Below are positions 1 through 9,149 of a DNA stretch of 64,000 bases, piece after piece. The translations under genes were made by a program, and so were the position numbers. Each line of letters opens with the position of its first letter. Within the stretch, counting starts at the first letter, position 1. Source of the stretch: Eutreptiella sp. 'Long Island Sound 2002' (lineage: Eukaryota; Euglenozoa; Euglenophyceae; Eutreptiales; Eutreptiaceae); NCBI GenBank assembly GCA_964036045.1, contig OZ038382.1:140380961-140444960 (forward strand). The letters are read 5' to 3'. The notes under the pieces are model-generated. The model was given only the letters and a program-made list of their open reading frames with translations, was not told the DNA's origin and searched no databases.

Positions 1-58
1 GGGAACCAAGGGGCGCCTCTCCACGACCGAGTGCACCTACCTACCTACCTACCTACCT
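1..58 (+). mobile_element. 3' end of a second LINE copy, cut by the window start
   Basis: Positions 1-34 match, in the opposite orientation and with one mismatch in the stretch compared, the 3' end of the large LINE at 6951-6985. The match runs into six ACCT units (35-58). Gypsy A sequence resumes at 59, where copy B reads CACAGGAGGGTC at 31789. A LINE copy on the plus strand has therefore inserted into the 3' region of gypsy A, and only its terminal sequence and tail lie in the window. Confidence 0.8.
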
Positions 59-520
59 CACAGGAGGGTCATTAGGACCCACAACGTGTTCTTCAATCAC
101 ACCCAGTGGAGTGTGCGTGTAGGAGTGGTAGTCCTGAGTGGGGGCTTGAGCCAGTTGCAGAAGTGCTCACCCACCAGGATGGTGCCACTGTAGGTAGGGT
201 GTGTAGTGTAGTGGTGTCTCCTGTCCCGCGTGCTTTTCCTCGTGGGCAGGGGAGTGCGTTAGCTTTTGGCCTTTAGCAAAAATGGGCGTTTTGTATGCCC
301 TTAGCACACTTGGCCACCCCTCCCCTGTAGTAGGTAGGGCTTTTGCCGTCTTCCCCAAGGATAGGCGCCAGCACAGAAATTGGGCGCCATAGGAGTGGTA
401 ACAGTACCTGACTAGGACCTTCGGTCCGACATCAGCGAAGCCCGGTCTCCGGGAGCCACGCCCGGGAGAGAAGTGAGACACACACAGACATACGTAGCAC
501 ACTTAGGGGTAAGGTAAGGT
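59..520 (-). other. Gypsy A 3' untranslated region (partial)
   Basis: This stretch lies downstream of the chromodomain stop and aligns with 31789-32333 of copy B with several indels, for example the shared CACAGGAGGGTC start and the block around 150-180. No convincing reading frame is present. The 3' LTR expected further left is outside the window. Confidence 0.6.
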
Positions 521-1447
521 TCAGTCCCTAGCTTTAGTCTTGGAGGCAAGCGTCTCAGCGAGCCTCAGCAACTCACCAAGGTTGTTCTGGGACAAGTAGT
601 CAACCAGAACTGAGTTTAGGCGTCCCTCAGGTAGAACAAATGCAGAGAAAGGCTCCCAGGTGGCCTCTTCGACTCCAAACCCTTCCCAGAGGGTGAGGAA
701 GCGCCAACCCTGGCGATAGCGGTGGCGTAGGACAGACTTCACAAGGTAGAAGCCCTCCTTAGCCATCTCCTCGGCGTTCATGTCAGGGAGTTCCCCTTCA
801 ACTTCCATAGGGCTGGCAGCCCCTTGCAGGTCTAGGGCGTCGATTTCCTCGTCGTTCAGCTCCCACTCCTCCCCACAGAGGTCTTCAGGATCATAGTAGC
901 GCTTCAGGTGTTGAGCAGCGCACACCAGGGTCCCCCCTAGACGGGGAGAACACCGCACGGTGATACGGTGTCCATCCACTGATAGAATCTTGTACGGCCC
1001 GAAGTATGGGTCATCGCTGGTAGAGCGTGGCCAGGCGGGTAGTCGACTGTGGTGCACCAGCACCCAGTCCCCATCTTGGTAGGTGGCCGGTACTCGGTGC
1101 TTCTTCTTCTTGTTCCACTGACGCTCCCTCACTCTCTGGAGCATAGCCTTGGCCTTCTCCACCTTCGCTTGTTGCTCTTGGACCCATTCACCCACAGAAG
1201 AATGGGTGTCCTCTGGATAGGGGGCATGTAGGAACCATGCCGGGCGCCCTAGGAATAGCTCAGGGGGCGAGTAGCCAGTAGCCGAACTCTCTTGGGAGTT
1301 CATCATCAAGGATATGACGGGGAGTAGTCTCACCCAGTCTCTGGTGCATTCAGTTTTGCACCATATCCGTACATTCTCCTTCAGGACACGGATCTGTCGC
1401 TCACATAGGGGGTTGCTCGTGTGCGAGTAGGAAATCCCCGTAGACAC
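521..1447 (-). pseudogene. Gypsy A integrase core (C-terminal part) and chromodomain
   Basis: The 308-residue frame starts inside the integrase catalytic core. It has the third catalytic acid in PLCERQIRVLKENV, followed by the GPY-like C-terminal region (FGPYKIL) and a chromodomain at about residues 235-290 (FYLVKSVLRHRYRQGW, LWEGFGVEEATWEPF). Chromodomains of this class tether integration complexes to modified histones. In copy B the core is continuous upstream through the second Asp (KSDEDV). In A that link is broken: a TAA near 1541 replaces a Tyr codon seen in B, and the frame shifts between the two pieces. The chromodomain itself has no stop here, whereas copy B has one just before it. 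Confidence 0.85.
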
Positions 1448-1540
1448 CTGGATATTGAGGAATGTCAGGACCCTCTTGTACCAACCGGTATCTGAGCGTA
1501 CTCGTACGTCCTCATTGGAGTTGATCTCCTTGGGCGCCCC

Positions 1541-1948
1541 TTAGACACAAAACCACTCCTCCAGGAGTATCTTGATACTCTCCTCCCTGGTAATGTGCTT
1601 GGTACATGAAAACACCCTGGTAAACCTGGTTAACCCACAGGTTACCACGAGGGCGAAGTCATAGCCCCCGAACTTCGGCATCTCCGTGTAGTCCACGTAT
1701 AGAACACTGTTAGCACAGTTAGGGATAGGCAGGGTCGAGTAGAGACTTCTGTCCCTGATATCCCCTGGTTTACACGACCTGCACGGGCACTTGTCCACGA
1801 TAGGCTGGAGGGTTTTCCGCAGTTGGTCGTCAGTCCACGTAGTGTGGAACCACTGCTTGAACAGCCTCAGGGTACGGTCAGCACCCACATGACCGCTGGA
1901 CTCATGGGTCGACTTCAGCAGCGCTGGGACTCTGTCACTAGGCACCAC
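1541..1948 (-). pseudogene. Gypsy A integrase N-terminal zinc-binding region and start of core
   Basis: The frame contains the HHCC zinc-binding pattern, with His residues in THESSGHVGADRTL and cysteines in CPCRSC. The start of the catalytic core follows, with the first catalytic Asp in LYVDYTEMPKF. Integrase joins the cDNA ends to target DNA in the nucleus. The frame ends at a stop after WFCV, where copy B reads Tyr (CVYGAPKEI). It continues, after damage, in the frame at 521-1447. The upstream limit is also artificial, because the RNase H frame stops at 2027. Confidence 0.8.
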
Positions 1949-2026
1949 AATGCGGTCCTCGTGCCAGAGGTAGCTCTTGTCCCTCTTCCACTGGTCTTGG
2001 TTGACGAGGAGGGGTTCAAGGCGTTT

Positions 2027-4339
2027 CTACAGGCGCTTGTAGATATCCCCAAACTCCTTCAGGTACTCCGATTGTTGGAGTCCATCCAGGGGGCGTATCA
2101 TCGTCATGTTGAGGTCCAAGTGGACGTCCATACGGCTGAACGCCTCCTTAGCCAGCGCTTCAGACCGGGCACCAATCAGGGCGTCGAAGTTGTTGCGGCT
2201 GATGTAGTCGGCACACTCGTTCTTCACTCCCTGGATATGGTCTACCGTCAGCCGTAGTTGACTGAGGTAGGTGCACCAGCGCCGTAGCTTGGCCTTCTCA
2301 GGTGGGGGGCCCTTCTGGAAACTGCGGACCGGTTCTTGGTCGCACAGCCAGACCACAGGGTTACTCCCCAACAGTCGTGCTTGTGAGGATAGCACCAGCA
2401 TACCCGCGAGCAATTCCTGCTCATAGGTGGAGTAGTTCCCCCTGGCCTGGTTCCACTTCCAGTTGCAGTGGCCCAGAGGTACTAGGACCCACTTGTTGTC
2501 AGGGTAGCTGTGCTTGAGGGTTCCATCTCGGTTGAGACCTTCCGTCCCCCATTGGGAAATGGCCGATTCGAACTCCTCCTTCTCTAGTGCTTGCCATTGG
2601 AACAACGTTCCACCACCGCCCACATTGCTGGCATCGGTCACCAGGATAATCTCCCCTTGTGCCCTAGGCACGCCCAAGCACTTAGCATTGGCCACCTTGT
2701 CTTTGAGCTCGTCAAACGCTTGTTGCTCTTGTGGGCCCCAGCGCCAAGTAGTACTCTTCTTGATCAAGTCCGTCAGAATGGCGCTGGTGTAGGTGAACTT
2801 CTTGATATGGCGGTGGTAGAAGTTGCACGCCCCAATGAAACTGCGTACATCATGAAGTCGTTTATTGGGGTCATCGTGTCGTACCTTAGCATCCATCAGG
2901 GGTTTGGCCTTAGAGGCCGCTGGGGTCCACCACCCATAGCCAACGTCAAACCCCAGGTACTGCATTGTCTCCTGCATGAACTCACACTTCTCCAGCTTGA
3001 GTCGTGTGTGGTTCTCCTGGCAGACCGCAAAGAACTCACCCAAGAGGATTAGGTGATCCTCCTGGGTATTGGTCCCGAGGCATACATCGTCGATGTGTGC
3101 CTCCATCGGGGCCCCGCGGGATATAAGCTCCTCCACCTTAGGTCTCCTTCCTAGGATGGACAAGATCTTGTTCATCAGCTCTTGGAATAGAGCGGGTGCG
3201 TTGGCCACGCCAAACGGCATGACCTTCCACTTGAACACCCTCCCCTGAGGGGTGATGAAGGCCAGTAGCTCCTGAGCGTTGGGCGTCAGGTCCACTTGCC
3301 AGAATCCGCTCCTCTTGTCCATCTTGGTCTTGTAGCGGCAGGAGGCGATCTTCTCCAGGGTAGACTCCATATTGGGAATGGACCCTGAGTGGTTCAACGT
3401 CTTCTTGTTCAGCTCTCCGTAGTCCACTACCAGCCGTTTGCCTGTAGACCCAGGTTTAGCCACCAGGAAACAGGGGCTGCAGTGTAGGGGGTAGTCCCCG
3501 TCCTTGTACTCCAGGACTAGGCCAGCGTCGATACATTCTTGTATCTGTCGCTCAATCTTGTCGGCATGCTCTTTGGGAGCTGGATAGGGTCTCCTCCGGA
3601 TCTTGTGACCCACGAACTCGGGTTTCAGCTTGAGGTCCATCTGTACCAGCTTGTCACATGAGGCTGGAGGGGGTAGTTCTCCGAACACCTCCAGAATGGT
3701 CCTTATAAGCTTCTGCACCCGCGGGTCCAATTGCTTGATCTTGTCCTCCATGTCCTCGTCAGAGTGTAAGTTGCTTGCCCCTTGCGTAATAGATGTCGGG
3801 AGGTGATCCTCCACCGACTCTTCGCCCTTGGTAGTGTCCTTCAGCCCTTGGTAGGCATAGAGAAGGTCTTGTTCAACCATATCCGGTGGACGATGGCAAC
3901 ATAGGCCCGCTCGCGGGGGTTCACCTACACATTCCTCCGAGAGGTCGTCCTCCTCTGGGGTCCTCACATGGGCGCTCCACACGCTCTTCATGACCTTAAG
4001 ATCTACCTCCCTTTGCCAGGTGGTGATCTTCTGTTCGAGGTCCTCCTTCAATTGTGATAGATCTCCCATACGTCCTTGCTTCAGTGGCCATGAGCTGCGG
4101 GTAGGCTTCGCGTAGCATAGCTTTTTCGCCACCAACTTCCTCTTGGAACCCACATACTCCCTTAGCCTGGATCGAGGGTCCAGCTCTTCGTCCACGGGGT
4201 CTTCCACCCTCATGGACAGTAGGAGTCTGCACGAAGAAGGCGTCGTGCTCAGTTTTGTCATCTGAGTGGATAGAGCTAGGTAGCTCAGATAGTCCACACT
4301 CAGAGACTCCATCAGGAACAGGTACATGGCAGGGAGCAT
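2027..4339 (-). pseudogene. Gypsy A reverse transcriptase and RNase H
   Basis: The 770-residue frame holds a full Ty3/gypsy RT: LVVDYGELN, KMDKRSGFWQVDL (motif A), MPFGVANAPALF (motif B) and HIDDVCLG (the xDD box, around residue 415). The connection region and an RNase H domain follow, with VTDASNVGG (around residue 567), YEQELLAGM, LCDQEPV and IQGVKNECADYISR. These enzymes copy element RNA into cDNA and remove the RNA strand. The first ~40 residues are out of frame: compared with B at 36035-36090, A lacks about 47 bases near 4215, so the preceding linker is shifted. The C-terminus ends at TAG where B has Glu (KRLE). Catalytic residues look intact but the polyprotein is broken. Confidence 0.9.
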
Positions 4340-4538
4340 TGGGAGCGTTGGTGTCAGTCACGACTTACTCTTCTCCCGCCGGTATAGTCTCAACAGCATC
4401 TTGAGGTCGTAGGCGATCCTTCAAGTCACCCAAGGCGAGTCCATCGCTTTCTCGTTGTACAGCCTGGACCAGAGTCGGGTCCAGATCCTCCCAGGGAATA
4501 GAGGTAAGACCTCCGTCCACCACGCTGAGCATACTCCC

Positions 4539-5375
4539 CTATCCGGGTTTCCCAATAGGCGTCTTACGCCCCAGAGGCACGTAGATGGCCTCATCAGGTA
4601 AACGAACAGAGCTGATAGTCAGCCTGTCCAGGAGGTTTTGCCAGTACTCGTTGCCCCCATGGGCTCCCCAATCGGGGGAACACAGGATCATACGGGAACT
4701 TTCCAAGGCCACCTTGGTCAGCACCTTCCCCAGTTCACTGAACCTGGGGTTCGCGTAGGCCATCCCGAAAGAGGGCCAGTAAAATTTGTAGCTGCAGTTC
4801 TTCCCCTTGCTGCAGTAAAGGTCCAGTACATGCTGCTTGTCGCTGGCGAACAACTCCACACTCAGGTCTTCTCTAGAGTAACCCAACTCCTTCAGACCTT
4901 GGTCTAGGACTTCCCCCAACAGTTCATAGTCCTTAGTTTTGGAGGCCGCCATCATGTTCGAGGGCTCCTCCTTTGATAGCCTCAGGTAACTCGAGGTATG
5001 TTCGGACTGCTCCAGTGGCACAGACTCTCTGCCACTGCCGTGGTTGACGTAGAGGAGGTAGGGCGCTTGCAGCGTCAGGGATTGTATCTGGGAGTGCTGC
5101 ACGAAGAAGGCAGTCCCCAAAACAAAGTCGAAGGCCTCAGTGTCTATCACATAGAACCGATGGGCAATAGTCCGGGAGCCCATAGGTACCTCCACTTCAC
5201 AGTCCCCGCAGCTGTGCACCACATGTCCATCCCCCATACGTATAGCAGCAGTGGTCATGGTGTTCTTCAGGCTCCCACAAGGTAAAGTTTTCTTGGCCAC
5301 TATAGAATTGGTGGCGCCAGTATCGAATACCCCCAGGTATTTGAGTCCCCCTATTTGGATACGTACCCAAAACAC
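4539..5375 (-). pseudogene. Gypsy A aspartic protease followed by a Dam-methyltransferase-like module
   Basis: Residues 1-110 are a retropepsin: the catalytic motif is DTGATNSIV (residues 18-26) and the flap/second half contains FVLGTAF. It would process the polyprotein. Residues about 170-265 are unusual: VELFASDKQHVLDLY and then AYANPRFSELGKVL with CSPDWG. This resembles the Dam-type N6-adenine methyltransferase module seen in some DIRS-type retroelements, where the catalytic tetrad is usually (N/D)PP(Y/F/W). Here it reads NPRF in both copies, so activity is doubtful. The frame ends at TAG (4539-4541) where B has TGG, a nonsense change that cuts the protein from RT. The methyltransferase assignment is tentative; the protease is clear. 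Confidence 0.8.
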
Positions 5376-5405
5376 CAGGTCCTGGGCCCCACCGGAGCGT
5401 CCCCG

Positions 5406-6506
5406 TCAGAACTCCGCGGGACAGGTCACCTCGAACCCCTTGTTCCGCAATTTGCGGGCAATCCCCATGAAACGGCTCCTCTTCTTAGCGTTGCCATCAT
5501 CCCCACCTTCATGCTCACACTTGGCTCCTTGTTCTTGCTGGGCCTGCGTTTGTGAGCGTGTTGTAGGACCAGACTGCCCTCCAGAGGGCTCGGAGTTCCC
5601 CCCTGGATTAGGGTTGGGGTTGCCTCCGTTCTTGTCCTTGTTCTTGTTGTCCTTGTCTGGCTGGCGGTTAGCCCCTCCTCCTCGTCCACCTTGACCCTTG
5701 TCTTGCCCTTGTCCACGTCCTTTCGACTTGCCCCTGCCGGAGTCGTTGCCTTTGCCTTTGCCTCCGCCTTTGCCTGAGCCTTTGCCAGGATCTTCACCCT
5801 TAAGCTTCGCCGATAGGCGTTGCTTATGGTAGCACTCATCCTCGTAGTGCTTCCGCTTCCCGCAGAAAGCACACGTGATGGTGCACCTGTAATGATCCGG
5901 CAGCTTCGCTTTGGCGCCGGTGTTCTTCTCCTGCTGCTTCCCCTGGACTACGGAGCAGTCTTGCTGCTCGCAGTCAGGGGTGTGCTGCAGGCGGCCCTGC
6001 TCGTCTCTGGCATCACACCAGAAGAGCTCCTTAACGTTCTCCATGATACGGGCGTGGGCGTGTTTGGGTGTAGTCCCCTGCCCAGGTCGGGACCCTTGGT
6101 ACCCTTTGCCATGGCCTCCAGAACCTCCACCACCAGGACGGTAGTTGTTCAAGTGCTGATCGCTTTCCTTCTCCAGCGCCAGCTCCAGGAGTAGCACGCA
6201 TAGATCCTCGTAGCGGAGGGATCTAGCCTTGCGCTCTGCCGTTGAACGGAACTCGTTCCACAGCTCAAGAGGGAGCTTAGCCACCAACCAGAAGAGCAGG
6301 TCGGCGCTGCTGTAGGAACCGGGCGTCAATCGTCCAGCCCAGTGATCCAGGTCAGCCAACAGCTCAGAGACCCTGCCAGGTTTGGGGTTGTTGGGCAGCA
6401 CGGGCAGGTTGTGGATATCGGCCCTGATGGAGAGGTCGGTTTCGTAGGTCGGGTACTGCCTCTCGCAGGCAACCAACACATCGGCAAAGGTGGCGGAGTT
6501 AGTCAC
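5406..6506 (-). pseudogene. Gypsy A Gag, capsid and zinc-knuckle part
   Basis: The 366-residue frame starts inside Gag. It contains helical capsid-like sequence (LADLDHWAGRL, FWLVAKLPLELW) and then one CCHC zinc knuckle, CAFCGKRKHYEDEC, with exact CX2CX4HX4C spacing. A Gly/Lys/Asn-rich tail follows (GKGSGKGGGKGKG). Gag packages element RNA into virus-like particles. The upstream frame (6603-6935) is separated by a TGA where copy B has CGA, and the region around the capsid start is continuous in B (37268-38653). The frame ends just before the protease. Confidence 0.85.
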
Positions 6507-6602
6507 GATCTGCCTGACCTGCTTCTCCAGGTACTTGGTCTTGCAGCACTGCAGGAGCAGATTGCACTTGACCCGTCCACTAGCGTGGGTTTGGCCGGTT
6601 AA

Positions 6603-6935
6603 TCAGAGAAACCGGCCAAAACTCTCAGCGAACTCGCTGAGGTCCTTGCCTGTGAACTCAGGCAGGTTCACCACGATCTTGGGAGTGGCAATAGCCTTCG
6701 TCTGCTGAGACCTGCGTCCCTCAGGGCGTCGGTTCTTCTTCTTCTTCTTCTTCTTCTCCCCCCTTGGGTTCTCGGGGTCCTCCGGGTCATCGTCCTCCGA
6801 GGGCGAAGCAGAAGTCATAGATGGCGGCTCATCATCGGAGGGGTCTCCGCCTAGATCACTAGAGCCATAAGGCTCCACGTCCACCATTGCCCACAAGGCT
6901 GTCAGCCCCAGCCGGTCCAGCTCGGCCCTCGTAGA
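6603..6935 (-). pseudogene. Gypsy A Gag, middle segment with Lys-rich run
   Basis: This is the Gag segment between the LINE insertion and the capsid. It has an acidic stretch (SEDDDPEDPENPRG), a Lys run encoded by a CTT microsatellite near 6733-6757, and RRPEGRRSQ, which looks like a nuclear localisation or RNA-binding patch. Copy B has the same block at 38460-38790. The frame closes at TGA (6603-6605), where B reads CGA, a CpG transition. On the other side it is cut at ~6935 by the LINE target site; the N-terminal Gag resumes at 19813. Confidence 0.8.
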
Positions 6936-6950
6936 GGTAGGTAGGTAGGT
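6922..6950. repeat. Target-site duplication/tail of the LINE, left copy
   Basis: The 29 bases starting TCGGCCCTCGTAGAGG and ending in (AGGT)4 are repeated exactly at 19536-19564. They flank the LINE body. Part of the match is the ACCT tail itself, so the true duplication may be as short as the 13 non-repetitive bases. Confidence 0.75.
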
Positions 6951-9149
6951 GCACTCGGTCGTGGAGAGGCGCCCCATGGTTCCCCCTGGCGTCGCCCCTG
7001 TGACGAACAGGAAGAGGTTCCGCGCGTGAAGAGGGGAGGCGGCTTACTTCCCGCTAGACCTGACTGTTGGCCCCCAACAAAGCGGCCCCGGGCAACGCCG
7101 GGAGGGCTGATCGCCGCCAGCGTGAAGTGCTTGTCTCGCTGGGAGGGTGTGCCCCCGTGCTTGCGCACGTCCCCTCCTTTGGGCGGAACCCTAGAGGTTC
7201 ACCGGACTTCCTGGCGTATCCCGTTCCCAAGGCATGCATGCACGTTCTTGGTACTAGGGTTCCGAGGCGCTTGGGTGTCGCACGCTCCGCCTCGAGTCCC
7301 AAAGCAGCGCAGGCCTTAGAATGCAGCCTTACCCCCGGTCTCCGGATCTCGTTTGGCCGGGTCACCTGCATGGCACGGGCTGCCTCAGTGCCCGGGCTGT
7401 GGGCACTGGGTTTCCTACTGTTGTGCGGCGTTTGTGTTTTGGTCCGGTTGGCGGTTGGGTGTGGGTTTTGTTAACCCCGCCAGTCCTGTCTGGGGTCTTG
7501 CTTGGGTGTGTTTGGGCACGGTTTGTGGTGTTGTCCCTCTAGTGTCGGCTGTTTGTGGTGTTCGTGGTTGGGCTTCGGTTTCGGCCTGCTTTTGGGACAT
7601 GTGTGGTTTCGTGGGCGCCCCGCTTGCCCCCCGCCGTTTCCGGTTCCGGCGTGCGGTGTGGGCGTGTGTGCTTGGCCCGGGTCTCGGCTGTGCCCAGCCT
7701 TTCTTGGCTGGGTTGTCGGGCTGTGTTTTGTGCGCTTTTGTTTTTCTTTTTTTTTTTGTCCCGGGCTTTGTGGTCCCCGTCCCTCCATCCCCTTTCTTTC
7801 GGGCTGGGCTGGTGGCTCTCTCTTTTTTTTTTTTTTTTTCTTTTTCGTTTTGGTGTCCCTTTTCCCCGTGGGCCGCTGTTACTGGCTTGGTGTTGCCGGT
7901 TTTGGGTGGGTGGTCCCCCTGTGCCTCTGTGTGGGTCCTGTCTTCGGTGCCTTCTGGGGGGGGGTTTGGCCGCCTCTGGTGGTGTTGGCGGGCGGTTTGG
8001 CGACTGTGGTTTGTTTTCGTGCCTTTTCCCCCTCCCCCTCCCTTTTTTTTGGGGGGGGGGGGGGGGGGGCTTGCCTGTTCCTCCCTCTGCCTTCCCTGGG
8101 CTGGTGCACGCACTGGCCTGCATTCAGTGTTGTCTTCCGGGCTGCTGTTTTCAGTTGCGTTCTGTGTGGCCGCGTTCCGGCCCCATGGGTCGGGTGGGCT
8201 ATGTACACGGTGGGCTCGGCGCCCCTTCCTGCCGGGTTAGGTCCTGGCTCTGCCGGCTTGGCGGCTGCGCCAGGCGGCTGCTTGTGGTCCTGGGTTAGGG
8301 GGCTGGGGTTGTTCGTGTCCTTTCCCCTCCGCGGTGCCGGCTGTAATCTTTTGGGTGGTCCGCCACCGTTGTCGCCAGGCGCGCTGTGGCCCCGTGTGTG
8401 GCCTGCGGTGCTGGTGTGTGGCGTGCTGGCGCGGCGCCTTCAAGGGTGTGCGGTGGCTGGCTTTGGTTAGTCCTTCAGGTTAGGGTCTGTTGTGTCGTGT
8501 TGTGCCGCTCTGTGCCGCGTCGCGTCGCCTCGTGCTGTGGCGCGTTGCACTGTGGCGCGCTGTGGTGCGGTGTGCCGTGGTCTCGCGTGGTGCCGCGGTG
8601 GGTCAGTGGAGGTCAGCCTGGCCTGTGTCGTGGTGCGGAGTGCGGGCCGGAGTGTGGCTGGCTGGTGGCTGGGGGGTGCGGTTAGGTGTGGGTGTCTCGC
8701 TGGGTCCGTGCTGTGGGGGCTTGGGCGTGCCGCTCGGGCTGGTGGGTCGGGTAGGTCGTTCGCGTGACGGTCCGTGGGGTTGCCCTCCCTGGGGGCCTGT
8801 GCCTTCGTCCCGTGTCCTCTGGGGGTTTCGGTCCCTAGTCCTGGGTGCCTCGGCCGTGCCTTCGTCCTCTTCCGGTGCCTGTGAGGTGGCCCTTGTGGTG
8901 GCCGGGGTCGTCGCCTGGCAGTGAAGGCGTGGTGGTGCGCCTTGCGGCGGCGTTCCCGGTGGCTTCCTCTGTGGGTGTGGCCCGTTCTCCCCGTGTAGGT
9001 GTGCCCTCCATTCTCCGTGTGGTTTCCGGTGGCCGGTGGGCGTGCGCTGGTGTGATCCGCATGGCGTCCGATGTTTGCTTCGGTGGTGTGTGTTGGGGTG
9101 TTTGGTGGGGGTGGGGCGGCGCTGGTCCCCCTGTCGTGGTGTTCCCTTC
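6951..9149 (-). other. LINE 3' untranslated region, low complexity
   Basis: Downstream of the last long frame the sequence is G/T-rich on the plus strand with homopolymers and no recognisable domain in any frame. The frames open here on both strands are composition-driven. The last ~35 bases are shared with the LINE end at the start of the window. Confidence 0.6.
8043..8069. repeat. Homopolymer pair T8-G19
   Basis: A run of eight T is followed by nineteen G within the LINE 3' region. A second long T run lies at about 7821-7840. Such G runs can form quadruplexes and are prone to length error. Confidence 0.9.

Noticed and set aside
7353-8470. Long overlapping frames on both strands in the LINE 3' region
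   Set aside because: Low-complexity Gly/Val/Phe or Pro/Lys sequence across T and G runs; no motif and no constraint visible.
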